A stretch of 64,000 bases of DNA from Opisthocomus hoazin. Taxonomy: Eukaryota > Chordata > Aves > Opisthocomiformes > Opisthocomidae. The stretch spans positions 19,019,115 to 19,083,114 of the forward strand of contig NC_134429.1 of NCBI RefSeq assembly GCF_030867145.1, written 5' to 3'. The translations under genes and the position numbers were made by a program. This document shows, in pieces, positions 33,361-47,300 of the stretch. The notes below the pieces were generated by a model. It was not told where the DNA came from. It made no database searches and saw nothing but the letters and a program-made list of their open reading frames with translations. Within the stretch, counting starts at the first letter, position 1. Each line of letters begins with the position of its first letter.

Positions 33361-36300
33361 ATTTGCAGAAGGAAGATCCCGTTTGCCTGCCTGCAACGCG
33401 CTTCTATAGGCACATGAAATGCGAGCTCTTTGAAAGCACGGAATGTTAAAACCCAACAGTAAAACTCCAGCAGAAGATCGTGGAAGACAGGGAGCAAGTC
33501 ACCCTGCTGGCAGCAGAGAAGGCTACCAGATCTGACGCAGTGAGCTGCCGCAGGTAACGCGGCAGCAGGACATGGCAGGCGCTGCAGAAGCCCGAGCGCA
33601 CCAGAAAATGAAACCGAAGAGAGCAGAGGCTCAAAGCAGCAGGACTCGTGCATCACTTCCCCTCCACCTGCTCCTCAGAAACACAAGGGTGCCAAAGCTA
33701 CGGACAACTTAAGTACCTGGAACACAGGACAAGTAATAGCTGAAGGGCAGATGGATCTGCCAGCATCACATCACCTGGAGCTTTCAGGCCTACTGCTCCG
33801 TGCACAGCATGTGACAGCTTTCTAAACATGGGAGAACTCCGGAAAGCCTTACTCTCCTCCTGCTGGGAGACTACGTTTGTACCGGAACACGTTTTACAGG
33901 CCAGCAGGACTAGTTCAACTACAAGTGTTACTCCTGCCTGTTCCTGCAGGTGTGGCGATTCCTCTGTCCTCCAGGGCGACCCTGCCAACTTCACGGCATT
34001 ACAAAACCAACACCGCAGTACACAGAGCACGACAAAGCTGCCTCTGCAGCTCTAGAGGTCACCACAAATCTTGAAGTCTTCAGCAGCAGCTCAGAGCTGC
34101 AGACCCCGAGCAATCTGCGAGGCAAGGCCTATCCCCCCCCCGCCCCGTCCCTGTCCCAGGGCACCTGCTGTATTTGCCTTCTCCTCTTGCCATTTGAGAC
34201 TCTTGGGTCCACATAATCAGAGGATTATAATCCAAGACAAAAGAGGCTAAGTCGCTGCTACTACCAGTGTATCTTCTGCCAGCTACTTTTAGCAGACGGA
34301 TGCTGTTGAGATAACACTGCTGTGCTTCACCACAAGCACATTCACGGATCAGAGAGCACTTGTCAGCCTCACAACACTGCTGCCCATAAGATGCTGCTGC
34401 TTTGCTTTACTCCTCCACATTTTCTAGCTCTTTCAAAGTGTTTACTGTGACTCACTAGAGCTAACCTGCTGCAGCTGCGTACACAGGTGATACAAACAAA
34501 TTAACTGGGTCTGCCTGGCTCATCTCCACCACTGCAGGATTGTTCTCCCTGCCCAACAGAGTCCCAGCAGCACATTTTCCTTTTTGTCTTAAATTTTTCA
34601 GAGCCAATAAGGATGTCTGGCACTTATTATAATACTGTGTTCTACATTATATATTTTGTAATAAATGTGAATACATGTTTGTTACACACCACTGTACTTC
34701 CAAAAGGCTAGAGAGACACCAGCCAGCCCAGAGCAGACACCCGTGCAACACAGACAGTACCCTGGGCTACACAGCCTACACAGCCCCACATGAATACTCA
34801 ACAGTGTCTCAGCATCCACTTCTGTGCCACAAAGGTTGCCATGTGTACTAGAGCAGTATGAGGTAGCTAATTAGCTACACTGCACTACTAACTACCAGCC
34901 AATAGTTCTTATTAAATATTAGCCACTTAGTGCCTCTTCGTCTCAAGAAAAGTGGCGGCTACCACCCCACTGTTCCTTTTCCTAACAGATGCAGATGCAA
35001 TACAGTAGAGATTTCTCTGTTAGCACGCTGTATTATGGAGGAATGACGACAGTCTCTCTCCTTCAGTTCAAAGGCAAAGTATACAACTTGATCCAACACT
35101 TTTTAACAATGCCATCATATTTATCCTCTCATAACCCCGGTAAAAGTACAATCAGACTCCAATGTAATTGTTAAAAAACTGATTTTGTGTTACTCAAGCA
35201 ACTAGCCAACAACAACTACTTTCTCAAGGTGAAAATAGAAACATTTTAGTAAAGTCTGTTCATGGTATTTTTTTTACCCTTTCAACAATCTTTATTCTAC
35301 CCCCCTTTTGCAAAAAAATATGCCAGTGTAAACTGGCAAACCACAGAAGGTGAAAACAGAAAAACTTCCACATTATTTCACATTACTATCAAACAGTAGC
35401 AAGTAAATACCAACTCACATCACTAAGGTCTTTTAATTTCTCCACCCACTTCGACAAGCAATGACACTGCTCTTTTATTCCTACATTAGACTTTCAGTTT
35501 TTCCATCTATCCACTACACAGTATTGGAAGATAACTCATCAATTCAGCTCAGTTAAAGAATTTTCAAATTAATCTAAACAGGAAATATTTTCATTCTCAA
35601 AAAAAGAGCTTTTCGGTGCACTGCAAAGCCAGTTCTCCTAGATTTCTATGGCTACCTGCACATAAAATTCTCCAGGCATACTTGAGGAAAAATGTGGAAC
35701 ATTTGACAAAAGTACTCCTCAGTGTGATTAAAAATAGCAAAAATCTGACCTGAAATCTGGAAGTCCTTGCTTCTGGAGACTGCAGCAAGCCTGCATGAGC
35801 ATACTGTTGCACCTGAGAATCTCAGCAGTACTCCTCACTTCAGGGATTTCATAGCAGAGAAGCATTAAGCAACTTCTGATCACCATTCCAGAAATAAGAG
35901 AAGGAAAAAAAATCAAATTTACCTCTATTGCTTCTCTTTGTGGCAGCAGAGCTACAGCCACGACTGTTTTTTCTTTTCCTTCAGGGGGAAGGCGGGGCAG
36001 GAGAAGAAGGAGCAAGGGAGAAGTAGCTGATTAAATTGTTCAGTCAGTTCCAGTCACCTGCAGACAATTCATATGAGGTCAGCTGGAGCTCATCAAGGAG
36101 CCCTGCAGTAAAAGGCTGCAAAAGCATGTCCAAAATTCCAGTCATTTAATATTCACCTAACTGGGAAAATGCTAGCTAGACCATTTTGCATCCTACGTCA
36201 ACAAACACGGTTTGAAAGGGAGAATATGGGAAACTCTGCAAAGCTTTCTCATAAGCCTTTATATGAATCTGCTGTGGAATTGTGCCCTTTATAACAGGTG

Positions 36301-36475
36301 CCTCCATAACGCCTGCCACTTTGTCTCTCCCTTTGCTGCTTGATCTCTGCTAGCCCAGAGGAGGGAATCTGCCTCATCAGGTGTGGTTGTTCTTTGTACA
36401 CGAACCACTCGGACCACACAGGGAAGCTGGGTGCCCTTATGTGACATGACAAACACACTGTGGTTTAAGGCTTAC

Positions 36476-36713
36476 CAGTTCGTCTGCAAAGTGGTGTCCT
36501 ACCGATCCTAGTTTGTCTCTGCTGGAGTCTGTGGGCAGAGTCCACGTCAGCCAGCTGAAGACATTGATGGGCTCTACCAGCAGATTCATCTCCTGGGACT
36601 GCAGGCAGGAAAACTTGTCCCAGCTCATGTCTTTGTAACAGGACGTATCCTCCAGCTGTCTCTTACTTCCACAAACTGTCTTCAGCCTGTCCTCTACACC
36701 TACTCCTGCCAAG
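36476..36713 (-). other. Exon-like minus-strand open frame, unassigned (c)
   Basis: A strong acceptor (ttctccctctcacag) and a strong donor (ctg/gtaagc) bound a 238-base fully open frame. It has a protein-like, cysteine-containing composition (VEDRLKTVCGSKRQLEDTSC, then NLLVEPINVFSWLTWTLPT). Just downstream another frame (36252-36437) contains VWSEWFVYKEQ and RRYGGTCYKG, loosely like a thrombospondin repeat. I do not recognise the protein. The opposite strand is also largely open here, which weakens the case. Confidence 0.25.
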
Positions 36714-39700
36714 CTGTGAGAGGGAGAAGCTCAGTAATTAAGAGACAGGACATTTTAAGGGGAGAGCACAACTTCTGCACCAATATATTTGTCATTAGCT
36801 GAAAGCTGCAGTGCTTCTGATGAACGGGAGGGTGCTGTGTTTCCAGTCAGACGTCATTAACTTGCGTGGAAGAGTCAGGCCTCTGCATTTCAATCATCTG
36901 TGACACAGTTTAGCGGTGAACATTTACAGGGCTCCTGTCATACTCTGAACTGTAAGCACTTCTGAAGCACCACTAAACCCCAGAACTCCCATCTGCCTAT
37001 CATTAGCTCCTGAACAATCTTCTCCTGTAGAGAGCACAAAACTTCAGCGTGGCGGGGGGGGGGAAAAAAGAATAAGATTCAGCCAATGTTTCATCATTCT
37101 TGAATAAAAGATAATGCGGTAGTGCAAAGAACTGAAGACATACACTGTGGTTATCACATAAAATTAAAAGCTTTTTAGTGTTTAAAATAGCATTTACACA
37201 TAAGCAGCTATATATTAACTATACAGACACTTGGGTTTTAATACAATATCTACAAAAAAGAATTCAATTATGCAATAGACATTTAACAGGAACAGTGCAG
37301 TCCATGCTAGTAAGAGGTCACTCTTTGAGTAGAACCAATTCTAGAATAGGTGATAGTCTGGGTTTTCATTATTTAAAGTCACGTAACTTTGTTCTTCTAC
37401 TGTACATAAAATTCTTTACATGTATTTCTAATCACTGATTAGAATTAATAATTTTAAGTCATTCTTATTACAATCCAGTTAAAACAAAAACAATTACACC
37501 AACTCATGAGCCATCAAGTCTCAAGATGGGACTGCCCATTTGAATAGAACAAAAATCATATCAAAAGTCAATGTCTGTGCATCATTGCTTGCCATCCAAT
37601 ATACCTTTGGATCAAGTGTCCAGGGGACTGTTACCTTTGAAAAGCAGATTTATTAACAGGAGGTAAAAGACAATTGCAGTGCTTTTAAGACTATTTGCCA
37701 AAACCCTTACTCCTCAGAGTTAGTATACTGGGTGAGTACGCTACCCCTGCAGATACTACCTCCTTTGGATAGGAGACGTCATCCCAAACCGTTTTCTCAT
37801 CGTCTTCTATGGTCTTCCAAACATACCTGACAGTCCTTGCTCAAAGCTGTTGGCAGGTATGCGTGAACATTAAGCTCAGCTGCAGAGCACAGGTAGGTGG
37901 CGAGGGTCCCAGTTCCAGAATAAAACCGGCAGCTACTTACGGCTCCTGTTACGAGGTTATGTCAATGCCCTATGCAGCAAACCCACAACTTCTCACCGTA
38001 GGCAGAGGCACAGGTCACGCATTCCAGAGCCCAGCCAGTGCCAGTTACTTGACATTAAAAATGAGAGAAAAAATTCAGGCCCTGGTGAGAGAAACAGACA
38101 GCTCTGCAGGACTCCAGCCTTCAAACTTCTGCCCCCCGGCACAGCACTGCCCATCGTCAGTCGCTTCACTGGCATCAGCGGCACCTCTTTCCGCAGGCAG
38201 TGCTGCACCCAACAGGAGACACTTGCACAGCTGGCCCCCGGGCCCCCCTGCTGCAAAGACACATGCGGGTGCACTGAAAGCCAAGGATGGGATCTGGGAA
38301 ATGTCCCATCTTCGTTCACTTCTGAAAATTCAGAGCCAGCCATGTTTCAGGCCTAACTTCCCACGCGCTCCAGCCAGCCTCTGCACCTCACTGCAAGGCA
38401 GGGAAATGAAGCTTTCGTCTTAGACACAGTGGCCACTACGTATTGCACTGTTCACAGAAGGGTCCGTTACATTCTCCTGCTGCTCTTTGCAGGCATCAGG
38501 TTCTGCACGCTCTGCAGCACGGACCGACCAGCTCACCTGGCAGCACCTTCAGAGCACTCCTGCTCTGCCTGAAACGGACGCCTGTCTGTGGGTGAAGCGA
38601 GCTCAGGCCGCACTTGGCAGCAGGCAAACGCTTTCCCACACCGATGCTACGGACTGCCAGCCTCCTTCCAGGCACCCACAAACACACAAGTATCTAACGC
38701 AGTCGTTTCCACATAGCAGCACAGACCAGCGAGACACAGAACAGTTTCGGCCAACAGCGTAACAACAGGACAACAAACCCCAGCAGGTGTGTAAGCTGCA
38801 ACTCTGGAAAAGACATCAGGAAATCAAACACGTTTCGTCCATGGGTGAAAGCTCAGCCCCCAGATTTAATCCCTTTTGGAAATACCTTATTAAAATGACA
38901 GTCTTTTCCTCCAGCCCTGCAAGTTCTGCCTTAAGACAAAGTGGGCCAGAAAAATCGTAATATGCGAGAGATCAGAAAAGTTAAAATCAATTTAAAAGCA
39001 GAACCAGTAGTGATTGTCAGTAAAGTCACAGACTCCTTAACAGTGTCTCCTGGAGACACAGCAGAATTACAGAATTATTTTACCCTGATTTCTTTCATTG
39101 CTTTAAATGTCAACCTTTCCAAACAGTTTACTGAGTTTAGTTCGCATCTCTGCTGCGTTACTGGGAGGAGGAAAGGAAAAGAAAGGATACTGTTGCACAG
39201 TCCAGCTTTAGGTAGTGCCGTTCTTTTGAACAAGCCATCACCAACCTTGCAGTCTATGCTAGCCCATCAGATGGATTACGACGAAAGCACCACTTTCAGA
39301 AACGTTCTGTAGCTTTTTAGGAGATTTTTGTGAAGAAAACTGTCCAAAACCACCCAGCTAGTTCAGAAGCCCAGTAACTGGAGCACCTACTCTGAGTGAG
39401 ACACAGCTTCCTAAGCGCCTAGCTCCCTTCTGGGTGAGAGACTTCAGTCTCCAATTAACACAGACATTGGAAAACGTTCCTCTGACTGGTGTAAAAGGGA
39501 TGTGTTTACACACAGACCTGTAATAAGAAAAGAAGTAGTGAAAAATCTACCAGAATGAACAACATAGAAAATGGACAGTTGGAAAAGCAATTTTTCAGGG
39601 TGACAATGGAACGTGAAACTACAGGTATGTAGTGAGAAAGACGTGTTCTCCTCTGACATTCATCTCGGATATTCACGCTACCCATAAAGCATGGAACATA

Positions 39701-41080
39701 ACAAAAAGAAGCTTCTTACCAGGGAAGAAAATGCTTATATACAGTAAAGACTGTCTTCAAAGCACCTGTCCTAAAGCCTGCCAGAAGCAGGCATCTCACA
39801 AAAGAGGACTGAACTGAGGCATGGCCCCATGGTCAAATGCCACCAAGTGACTGCAGCTTAGCACGTGCTTCCCATTAAATCAGCCACCGTATCCGAGTGC
39901 GGGTGTGCTCTTACCACGCCCTCATTCAGCTACTTTAAAAAAAGCTTCTTAAACGTCAGTGAAGGTTCCTGAACATCTTTTATCAAGCGTCCACAGCCTT
40001 AGAGCGAAAAACAGGCAGTAATGAAATCTTGGGGATATACAGCAGCAGTTGCTTAAGTCAAAGCTCCCCAGCAGGAGCCTCAGCATGGGTCTCGCTCTGT
40101 GTCAGGTACAAAGAGTCGCTCATTGTACCATTGATGAGCTGCTCTCGAAACACCCTCTCACCTCTCCGCTAACAGCTAGCCCCCATCTGTGCTCAGAACA
40201 TGTTCCCTTGGGACACACTACGATCGGGACAAGACACCTCCAGGTTTCTATTTCAAAAAAAAGAGAAAGATCCTGCTCAGAAATTAACAACGGAGGAAGA
40301 GGGGATCAAAATGAACAGCCACGTCCCGGTGGGAGCCAGGATTTACCTACGTCTCTGCTAGAATGGGATAAATATCCGCTTCAAAAGGGAAAAGCTGCAG
40401 CTACGGTAACAGAGTTGCATAGCAGCAATTGTCCTATTTCTGTGGAAACAACTTGTAAAACCTGTAAGCACGTGAGCGTTATAACCAGAAGAAACCAGCA
40501 CATCTGTCAGCAGGGACGTGACCGAAATGCCCGGGAACGGACTGCAGCTACAAAGTCGCTATCATGGCACTAAATGAAATAACTTTACAAGTTCTGCACA
40601 ATGCACCCATACAGCAGCAAGACTCCAGCACTCCCCTGACAGAGTAATATCTAAAAAAAAAAAAAAAAAGAGAAAAAAAGATTGATTTATACTCCCTAGT
40701 CAGCAGAAGAAGGTAGCCACAACTTTGCCTTCTGCTAGGAACTGGTCTGAGCCTGCTCCTTCCCACACGTGCGCTGCCCGTGCGCCTGCGGCTGCCAGCT
40801 CTGCTTAGAGCGCTGCCGGATGCACCCGAGGACCAGCACCACACGGCAGTACCCCAGATACCAGCCACGGGTCCTTTCTTCCTCGTGAGAGAAAAAGCAG
40901 GGAAACATAAAAGTGCTACTATGCATTCTTGGAAATTCAGACGTCATGTGAAGTAACAGTCCTTGAATCAGCCAAAAAGATAACACTGATTGCACTGAAG
41001 TAGGTGCCACGATTACCAAAGCTCATTAAGATGTGAATATACACCAGCCATTCACAATCAAAAACAAGCAGGGAAAAGAT

Positions 41081-41185
41081 AAAAAAAAAAAAAAAAAAAA
41101 AGATAAAGAAAAGATGCCATCAATTTGCTGATATTTAACAATTCCAGGAGATTCTTTTTTTGTTCTTTTTTTTTTTTTGGGGGGG
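41081..41185. repeat. A21 and T7/T13/G7 runs in the DVL1 3' untranslated region
   Basis: A 21-base A run at 41081-41101 and T runs at 41155-41161 and 41166-41178, with G7 at 41179-41185, lie about 180-285 bases after the DVL1 stop. In the DVL1 mRNA they appear as C7-A13 followed about 65 bases later by U21, so they can pair. Confidence 0.75.
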
Positions 41186-41364
41186 TGTGTTTTGTATTTT
41201 TTGTTTTGTTGATTTTTCTGCAACACGATTGCAAACCAAGAAGGACATGCAAGACAGCCGAGCTTCTTCCATGAAGTGTTCGACAACGACCAAAAATTTC
41301 CCACCCACCCCAGAACACTCCCCGGGCCGGCCCTTCCCCAAGCAGAGTCTGAAGGCACTTCCTC

Positions 41365-44300
41365 TCACATGATGTCGACAAAGAATTCGCAAGGGTTGCC
41401 CATGGCCTTCTGGAAGGACTGCCGGCTCCCCGTCAGCTCCGGAGGAACGGAGCTCAGTTCCCTCACGGGGGGCCCACCGGGGGGGCCGCTCGTCCCGTAG
41501 ACTTTGGAGCCCAGCTTGGGGAGACTGTAGAGGGGTGGGACCCCTGGGGGCCCGTAGGAGTGGTGGCTGTGGTGGCTTCTCTCGCTGTGGGTGGCAGAGA
41601 CGTGGCTCCGGTGGCTGAGCTGGCTGACGGGCCTCTCCCGACGCGTGACGCTGGTGCCGGCCCCGCTGCGGGCAGTGTGGTCAGACTCGCTGCCGCTGCC
41701 AGCCGACTTGCGGTCCTTCTCTCTGCCAAGAGCTCTCCTGCTGTTCTCGCTGTTGCTTCGGTTCGAGCCGCTGCTTTTGCTTCCTAAAGGCCGCGAGCGA
41801 AAAGGACACAGAGAAAAGGAGAATTAGCTCATGTCCACTGCTGTCTCCCACATCAGCTCCTACCAAAGCCCACAGATCCGGGTACGACCACTGTCATGGC
41901 AACAACGATGACAAAACCAGGCCCGAACGTGCTGTTGGTGGCTTATGGGGTTTGGCAACGACAATCGGTAGAACAAAGCCGACAAGGTTGTGCCATGCAC
42001 AGGTACACGTAGACACCTTGGAGCTTGCACAGTGAAAGCAGCAGCTGGCCCAGAACGACGGGCTGAAAGCCATCTGCTCCACGTAGACACCTTGGAGCTT
42101 GCACAGTGAAAGCAGCAGCTGGCCCAGAACAACGGGCCGAAAACCATCTGCTCCGCTGCCGCCCCACGGACGGGAGGGAGGGCGGGAGCGAAAACGGACG
42201 GAAGAAGCAGGCGTTTGGGTTTTGACTCAAGCAAACGAGGTTCAATCTAATTGTAACTGTCTCTGTCCTTGCTATCTTCTATCAGCAAAAACTTTTCAGA
42301 AAGAAACTCATTTGCCTTCTGTATCATCCTTGATCACACTGAGCATGCTTGCACCCAGGGCCAAATCACCTGAGGCTAACAGATGTCCTCTTGCTGGCTT
42401 CAGTGGGTAGATTCTTTTAAAATTCATCACTACAGTGTCCTGTCGTTGGAGAATTCTTCAAAAAACAGTTCTTTGGTGAACTGCTCCATGAGGACTCAGC
42501 AATACGCAGGATGCTCCCAGCAGAGGCCACTAAATCTACTCCTAAAAAGACCGGACTGCTGCTGGCGCGCAAGCTGAGCTGTTGCTATGCTCCACCACAC
42601 TTCAGAACTGATCCTACATGAATTTGAAGGTCATGCTCTGTTACCATGAGAGACAGGCTAGGATGATGTCAGGAGACGTTTACAAGTTAATTATGCTTTA
42701 AAAACACCCCCAAGAATCAAACCTACAGAACATCCCATTAAGGTCGTGCTATCTTAGTGCAAGACTGCCTTCCCAAAGCGGACCCTGAGCCAACGGAACA
42801 GGGGACCAGCTAGTATGCCTCTGCCTTTATCTCCTGATGCATTCTGCTGCCACCCACCCAAACCCTGCAAACCTTACCCAAAGACATTACTCCTTAATGC
42901 AAGCTCCTCATACGCAAGAATTCATCGCCAGTTCCATAGGATCACAGAATCATAGAAAGTTTTGGGTCGGAAGGGACCCCTAGAGGTCATCTAGTCCGAC
43001 CCCCCCGCAGCGAGCAGGGACACCACTAACTAGATCAGGTTGCTCATAGCTTGTAGCCAAGTAAAGATCATGCAGGTGAGAAAGCAAGCTGCACTGAAAG
43101 CGTGTATTACTGATTTTGAGAGGTCTTCCACAGTCTGTAGGACTGGAACTGCCTCGTGGCAACCCATCACGTTGCTACTCCGGACCTCAGCATACCTGGT
43201 GTCGCAGCTCTAGCTCATCTGCCAGGGCTCCAAGAGGTAAAGTGGTAAAGTAGACTTCTTCTCTCAGAAGAACCTGGTTTTCTGCACCTGCCCTCCATTG
43301 CAGGAAGCAAATGGAGAAACCATCTACCATCACAGCAGTCTATCTAAGAATAACCGGCAGCACAGCCATTCTCTGGTCATGCTGAGGTTCTCTCTCTCTC
43401 CCTGACACGCCTTTAAATCTTGTCACAGAACAAAAACTCGTAAAGCCCCTTCTAAGCCTTGAGTTTAAACACAATCTAACAAGAGTGTCACCTTCTGGGC
43501 AGGGACTGGCCCGTTTTGGAGACATGCAGCCCAACCTAAAGCTGCGGTTTGACATGCTGCTAACGTGACACAACCACAGCAGTGTTTGTTTCCGTCTAAG
43601 GCCAGCTTTAAACCTATGTGTCACAAAATGGATTAAAAGAACCTGCATTTGAAGTGCCTAGAAAAGCTGCACTCAGCACTGCCACACCCGACCATCAGCC
43701 TTCACTCTCTGTTACTGCTGGACACCAAAGCTCTGCCCCCTGAAGCCACAGAGATTCCAGCCGCCCCAATACTTCATTTAACGGGGAGAGAAGCTTCCAT
43801 ACGAACCCTCCTGAACAGGAGCAGGAGAGCCTCCAGAGACAGCGTATGGAGGCTCTGAAGACCCTTCTGCTGATCCTGTCTCAACAACTGACACCCTGTG
43901 AGGTTGAACAAATCCATCTTTCCTGCTTCATTCACCTCCTCAGACTGTAACCTGATGATCTCTCACTATCCATCTACCAGAACAGGGACGTGACTTTGAT
44001 CTAAACACTATGGTAACAGGGATGATGTTCTGCAGAGGACTTGGTCCTCACATCAGTGCCACTCCCTACAGCAAGCCTTTAAAAATAACCTAAGCCCTGG
44101 GTACCTAAGCAGGGACAGATGATGTGGCTTGGATGAAATAAGCAGCAACCAAAACTGGAACAGAGCCTTGAACGGAACTGCGACATCACATCAAACTTTG
44201 CCGGATCTTCCTCTCCATCTGTTCCTTGCCAGAACACAGTGTCAGTCTGTTTCCTGACCCAGATCTTGGGCTTTTGTCTGTAATCATCAGCAAATACACT

Positions 44301-47300
44301 GCATTCACCTCAAAAACGTGTGGCATTCACTGGGCTCTGGAGCAGCGCTCTTGTTCACCAGATGAATTCAGTTATGATCTAACACTCCATACTGAGAGTG
44401 ACCAATACAGCCCTGTGTCCCAGGACTCTTCACACCTGCCTGAGACATCCAGACAGTGCTCAAGTGTCTTTCAGTAAATGAGCAGCTGAAGGGCACTGGG
44501 AGATAAATCCAATCCAGATGGATGACATCAGACTAATAAATTAGGAGCTGGGATTACGTGTTTATTTCTTTTATGACGGGCAGTGAGGAGACTGGTGATA
44601 GGATTTTCCCATCTGAGCTGACAGTTCCCTCTGTAGCTGCTGCAGCGCGGTCACGCAGGGGCCAGACAGGCTGATATGCTAACGCCACGCTGTCGGGCTA
44701 CTGTGCATTGAGACAGGTTGAGCATCCAAGACAATTAAAAAGAAAAAAAAAAAGAAGAAAAAAATAAAGCTAAACGTTTGGGTTACAAGGATCTAAATGA
44801 TCATGCTGTGAATTCATTATTATTATGGAGGCATTTGAAGCTTACCAATCCCCTAGAGTCAGCCATTCCTCTATGAATCCTTCAGTCTAACGCTTGCTCA
44901 GAACAAAACAAGGGAATAACAGTTACAAAACAAGAAACAACACAGAAGTGTAGTTTCCAAAACAGAACAGGAAAGCGCTGTAACCCTTCAAAATTAAACA
45001 CCTTGGTGCCTTTCATAAGGCTCTCTCTAGCCAGTAACACAGGTCGCATGGATAAAATACCATACCTTTCCTATTCCAGCAGCAGAGATCTAATATTCTA
45101 CTGCCCTACTGCCCACAGAACTCGCTGTCAAAAAAAAAAAAATTATATTCTTTCCAGTACAATTGGCTTGCAGTTCTAAAACGTCTGGATACCACTGTGA
45201 GCTTCCTCAAAAACACTTCTTATTTTGAGATCAGGTGGGAAGCAATAGTGCTAAAATCCTGTGAGCAAGTTCCTGTTATGAAATTCTTTTGTGCAATTTT
45301 GCAAAATCTTACTGGCTGCGGTAAGCAGGAAAACATTACATCCATGTTACTGGATGTTCACCACAAAAACACAGAGAATCCTCACCCTTTCTTTACAGGC
45401 AGCGTTTCCAAAAGCAAAACTCACTCTGGCAGTGATTAAAAAAAAAAAAAAATCTCTACAGCCAAAAAATACATAATTTTTATTTACTAAGGTTTAAAAA
45501 TTAATCACAAAATTATCCTAGGGCAGGAAAGGAGGAGGTGAGGTTTTTAATCCATGCAGTATTATCTTTTCTCCCTGTCATATATTACAAAAGAAACTCT
45601 CCTCCCTGTGAGCAGTGTTTCAGCCCTGTAAACCCTCTGGCTGGCCACCTCACGCTTGTCTCATACAAGCGGAGAGAGCAATTTTCCTTTTGTACTGAGC
45701 GTTGAAGTGGAAGCCAAGAGCACCTTGGTTCTAATCCCTGTTCCGTCAGCAACAAAATGGCCTAATTTCTAGCACTACCAAGCGACTGCAGCCCCACCGT
45801 TGGCAACGGCTCTGACCTCTGAAAAGGAGGGCAATAGTTTCTCTGTTTTAGCAGGGTGGACAATTGAGTCAATTTTGTTGGCCTGCTCAGCGTTTTCTAA
45901 GCAGTCGTTTACCGTGTGGTGCTGTCGGGTAAGGAAAGCACAGTTGCCCGTGCCACCGTGGACATGGCAAACAGCTTGGCTCTAGCTGCCCACGTGGCAT
46001 TTCACAGAACTACAGCGTAACTCCACGGAGCAGGTGTTCTATTCTAGTCTATTCTACCGACTCGGTTAAAACACCGCGGGCAGTTTCAATACAGAGCTGA
46101 AAGGCTAACCCACTCCACCACAGACACAAACACTTCTGACTCAGCGCGGTCGCACCAAATCCATGCAGGCAGCATACAAAACCACGGGACGGGAGCACAG
46201 ACAGTACGAAGGAACTCAAGCAAATGGTTAGGGATAATGACAGCTGTAGAAATAAATACCAAATTAACCATCTTACCTTCGCTTTGCTGGCTGCCTGCAC
46301 TGCCACTACCATAGCTAAAGCCTGGGTCTTGGTATGCTGGTGGAAAACACGGAGGGGGCAGAGGATACTGATACGGGTATCCTTGGCCTAACGGCCAGGG
46401 AGCAGCAGGATGTGGAAGTGGAGCAAGGGTATCCTGATCCGAGGCTCCGCTAGAACCATTGTTAAGGTTCAGTGCAGCCATATCTGGAAAAGAGAGAAAA
46501 GGTGAGGACTGTGTTCTTGCCTCGCAGCTGACTCCCGCATACTGACAGTGGCTGACACAGTGCGGTGAGGGACGAGAGCGACTCAGCCTCCAGAGTTCAT
46601 GCAAAGCATCACACACAGCAGGACAGACATCAATATCTACCACTGAGCACCAATTTGCAGCATTTCTGTAAGTCAAGGAGGAATTATCCCCATTTTACAG
46701 ACTGGAAACTGAGCGTGACTGACAAGCAAGGAGTCTGCAGCATCACCAGAAAGCAATCCTGCTCTCGTGAGCCTCAGTGCAACGCCCCATTTGATAAGTT
46801 CATCCTTCTCTTCCCATTGCTTGGTCCAACAGGATGAGCCAACCACTTGTCATGCAGCTTCACAACAAAGGCCTGTTCTGAAACGCCCGCTTGTGAAATC
46901 CTGCAGGACTCTGCCCCGTGCACCCTGCGAGCACAGAAGAGAACACACGCGCAGCTTCGCCCTGAGCAGACGAGGAACCTACTGCCACAGAGGTCTCCAA
47001 AGACGTAGTAGCACTGTTCCGAGAAGGTGATTTTGTTCACAGTGTGCCTGAGGTAGCCATGTTTTAACATGCTGCTGGCGTATTTTCTAGCCTCCCGTCG
47101 GTCTTTGAAGCCTTCCACGTGTGTGTAAAGCCAGTCAACCACATCTGCTCCTGAAATGAGAACACGAAGAGGAGACATGGGATCATCTGAGCCAAACCAA
47201 ACTTTTTCGGTTTTCTTATCTTCACCTTACCGCACAGCCCACTGGCATTACTGTGCCAGGTACTGAACACAAATATGAACATGTAGCAATTTTGCCACAA

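Larger units (their letters stand above)
29582..41364. other. Convergent interval between TAS1R3 and DVL1
   Basis: This 11.8 kb gap is far larger than the few hundred bases to a few kilobases between these genes in human. It should contain both 3' untranslated regions. For DVL1, minus-strand hexamers are ATTAAA near 38866 and AATAAA at 37649, 35474 and 35291, and none can be chosen. It also holds a CpG-rich patch near 33.1-33.4 kb, an AT-rich palindromic tract near 31815-31860 and a few exon-like minus-strand frames listed separately. No recognised gene is present. Confidence 0.45.

Noticed and set aside
37809-38423. 204-codon plus-strand frame in the TAS1R3-DVL1 gap
   Set aside because: The antisense strand is also open and the composition is low in structure. 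It is most likely DVL1 3' untranslated or spacer sequence.
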